From contig JAWQFJ010009607.1 of NCBI GenBank assembly GCA_034096865.1, positions 10,001-74,000 of the forward strand: 64,000 nucleotides of DNA, read 5' to 3'. Every line of letters begins with the position of its first letter. Position 1 is the first letter of the stretch. Positions 61,441 to 64,000 of the stretch are shown piece after piece. Source of the DNA: Theodoxus fluviatilis (lineage: Eukaryota; Mollusca; Gastropoda; Cycloneritida; Neritidae). The notes under the pieces are model-generated. The model was not told where the DNA came from, searched no databases, and saw nothing but the letters and a program-made list of their open reading frames with translations. The translations under genes and the position numbers were made by a program.

Positions 61441-64000
61441 ATGACTGGGCTGCACAAATCAAATTCAAATTCAGCTTTAATCAATAATAATCAATTTGGT
61501 CAAGAGTGATAAGTTTCAACACAATAAATAAGAAAGCATGGTGATACTGAAACGCATTAGAAAATAAAAGAAAAACCTTCCCCAAAATTAAATAATTAAC
61601 TAAGAGGGCTGCCAAGCCAAGATGGGTAAACCAGTACTCACGTACGCAACTTGTTGTGGCGTCCAGCCAATCCGTAGCCGGCTAAACGAGCTACGCTTCC
61701 AGTGAATGACATTCCACACACACGATGGGAGAGAGGATTAGGGGAAACGTCCATTCATGGACTCACTGCACAATACACGACGAAACTGGAGAATTTCCTC
61801 TGGTGATGAAAAACGTGGAGATTTCCCCCACACTCGTGGTGGAGGGTGAGGCGGGGGACTTGTACTTGGTCCGAGAGATGGATGGCTCTTGCATTAACAC
61901 GTAGTCGGACGTCGAGAGGGCAGCGGGCGGCAGGCGTCGTTGAGACGGCGACGAGGAGGGGCGAGGCGAGACGGCAGGCAAGACGACGAGAAGGAGGAGC
62001 GGGGTGCGAGGGGTCAGAGATTTCTCGCAGGTGGCTTTCTCAGAAGTGGGGAGAAGTTTCTAGAGACAACTTCTCCTCACAGGGTGGTCAGTAGATAATT
62101 CACTCAGGAGAGGAAAACGTTGCAAGTACGAAAATTGCAATACCTTGCACGTGGTCTCTCTCTGCAGTCCAAAGTGAGAACAGTCCTCCATTTCTTCCGT
62201 TGTCTATCCATAGACGTTTGAAGGGAGGGTCACTCGGAATTAGTCCGTCAGTGGACGAAAATTCCATCAGTTTTCACACATGTCCACCTCGTGAACTCTT
62301 TGAGACAGGGTGCCGTCCTACACATGGGCTATCTCGATGAAAGTTTTGTTACGGGCACACCGTGATCCCCAAAACAAAGGGTTTTATACAACGGCAGAAT
62401 TCTCCCTGTCGTTCTCAACCAATCACAGCGTTTTAGTATGTCTCGATTCACGATTTCGTATCAATTGACCAATCAACTGTTCATAAAGTCATCTACTTCT
62501 CCCATTGAACAGTAACCAAGCAGTTTCATTAGTCCGTTTCTAGAGAAGTTCACTGCAGATTGGTCAACTGTAGAACGTGAATCAAGGTGAATAAAACAAC
62601 TTCCCAAACGTTCTACTAAGTTCATCTCTGTATTGGAAGGGAAGCAAGGTTCACAGTTCGTTTTCCCTTCCAAAACTACATCCACCATATCAATCCCAAC
62701 ATCAATACTGGCTTGGCAGCAAATATCAAAATACACTATGGCTTGGCAGCTAATTCCCAACCCACTATATGCTATAACCACAACCAGGAATAAATGGAAA
62801 ATATGCGTTTCGTAACATACCTTCCTCCCTATGCGAGAAAAATTTTATAGCATGAAATTTTTCACGAATAGGTTCATCAACATGAACTAAACACAAGCAT
62901 AAGTGGAGACATTTCACCATATCCCTTAAGTAAATCACAAACAGGTCACAAAGCTTCCATACCTGTAATAAATTCAAACTCAAAAGGGGTTAATATGGAA
63001 AAGTTCCACTCAAACCTCTACAACTCCAATATCAGCAACAGGATGTTATTAAGTCACACAATAACCAAACCATTGTGTGAGAATAACACCAAAATTCAAT
63101 ACAACATTACACCTAATATCCTCTCCAACAACAACAACAACAACAACAACAGGGAAGCTCCCAGGTTACGTAATCTATTTCATTACTAGGTCAATCGGTA
63201 CAGAGCCAAATAGTGAGGATTTCCTGACCCTCTCTCAAACTATTTTTGACATCTCCGTCAACCCGACAGCCTCCTAGGGGTGATGCTTTCCTCTTAATAA
63301 TCTCAGCTACCCTCACCTTTTCCTTAGGATAAGAGTTTATAAACAAGCTAAGATACTCTTAAAGCATAAGGTACAATCTCTCTCTCTCTTTTGGAGAAGT
63401 TCCAAAGCTTCACAAATCTAGGAAAATGCATTCATTTTCAGTCACTTTCATCATTTCCTCTCTGGGGGGAGAAAACCTATGAACAATAACAATAACCAAA
63501 AAACCTTTAAAGCATAAGGAACAACTGATTGCTCTATGGGAAAAACCAACTGACCAAAAATAAACGTGCCCTTCCCACCTCTGGGGAAATGGCAATACCT
63601 GTGAAGGCTCAACAGCAAGGAACCATCTACTAGATCTCAAACTAAGATCCACTATGCTTCTCCACATAAAGACAAACAGACTAAGCTCCAGGCTTCTTAA
63701 AATAACCTCTGAATTTAGCATAGCTAAATAATCTCATGTTCAGACGGTTACATATCCAAACTACTTAAGCATATGACCACACAGGTCCACACACACAACT
63801 AACTCAAACAGTGATACTTGGCAGGTCACTCTGACCTACACAGCACTACAGACTAAGCACTGTTTCTCACTACACTTCAACACCATCCACACCTCTCACA
63901 GCAAAGTGGAATAAAACACCTGCAACACGCACACTCTCACCACAACACACTCTCTCCCACACCATTCATTCCTCTATAGAAAGTCAGCTTTTCTTTCTCT
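61441..64000. other. AC-rich sequence, no recognisable gene
   Basis: The base composition and AC-rich style resemble the LTR-like repeats at 0.2-1.5 kb and 43 kb, and the stretch could belong to a related retroelement that leaves the window, but I could not align it. A (CAA)n run lies at 63127-63152. Confidence 0.3.

Overview
This window is animal nuclear DNA, most likely from a marine lophotrochozoan and probably a mollusc. That guess rests only on the style of the repeats: non-LTR retrotransposons carrying 2A-like peptides, tRNA-Lys-like SINEs, large fold-back DNA elements and very long (TC)n tracts. No complete host gene is visible. Nearly every recognisable coding stretch belongs to a mobile element, usually truncated, frameshifted or interrupted. 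The exceptions are a possible SWIM-type exon, a THAP-type exon and an acidic N-terminal exon at 23.2-25.8 kb, and these may also be mobile.

Layout. 0.2-7.3 kb: two related LTR-like copies with a 4.6 kb PIF/Harbinger-like fold-back element between them, which contains a 144 bp-armed palindrome and 1.5 kb of polypyrimidine minisatellite. 9.5-13.9 kb: a LINE (family A) between (TC)n tracts, interrupted by a second, 5'-truncated LINE with a 7 bp target duplication. 14.1-16.6 kb: a decayed block of minus-strand viral-type genes resembling the structural genes of Polinton-like elements or adintoviruses. 16.7-20.7 kb: a second family A LINE. 20.7-22.9 kb: an L2-type LINE with a 677-codon open frame. 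23.1-26.0 kb: a possible composite element (SWIM and THAP exons, a MITE, a fold-back element, twin palindromes). 26.7-28.4 kb: LINE family B. 29.5-35.6 kb: the best family A copy (ORF1 with a 2A-like motif, APE endonuclease, reverse transcriptase, C-terminal zinc finger). 35.6-36.8 kb: family B again. 37.3-42.0 kb: another family A copy split by an 889 bp fold-back element. 42.0-44.85 kb: a LINE with a restriction-like endonuclease tail, split by a 1197 bp solo LTR with a 5 bp target duplication. 46.8-48.8 kb: remnants of family A ORF1 and a CR1-like tail. 50-56 kb: three tRNA-derived SINEs, three copies of another dispersed repeat and the 5' end of a Harbinger-like transposon. 56.6-59.0 kb: a DNA transposon with matching termini, a 6 bp target duplication and a BED-like zinc finger, itself split by a 234 bp MITE. 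59-64 kb: nothing recognised.

The strongest observations are these. Three family A copies touch (TC)n arrays in the same relative orientation, which suggests microsatellite-targeted insertion. Family A ORF1 starts with a hydrophobic leader followed by a 2A-like motif. Several nested insertions can be delimited to the base because the interrupted reading frame resumes on the other side. Two Harbinger-like elements and a MITE share GGCCYGTATKCAC-type ends, two of them with CAG duplications. The 14-16 kb block encodes two related capsid-like proteins in tandem.
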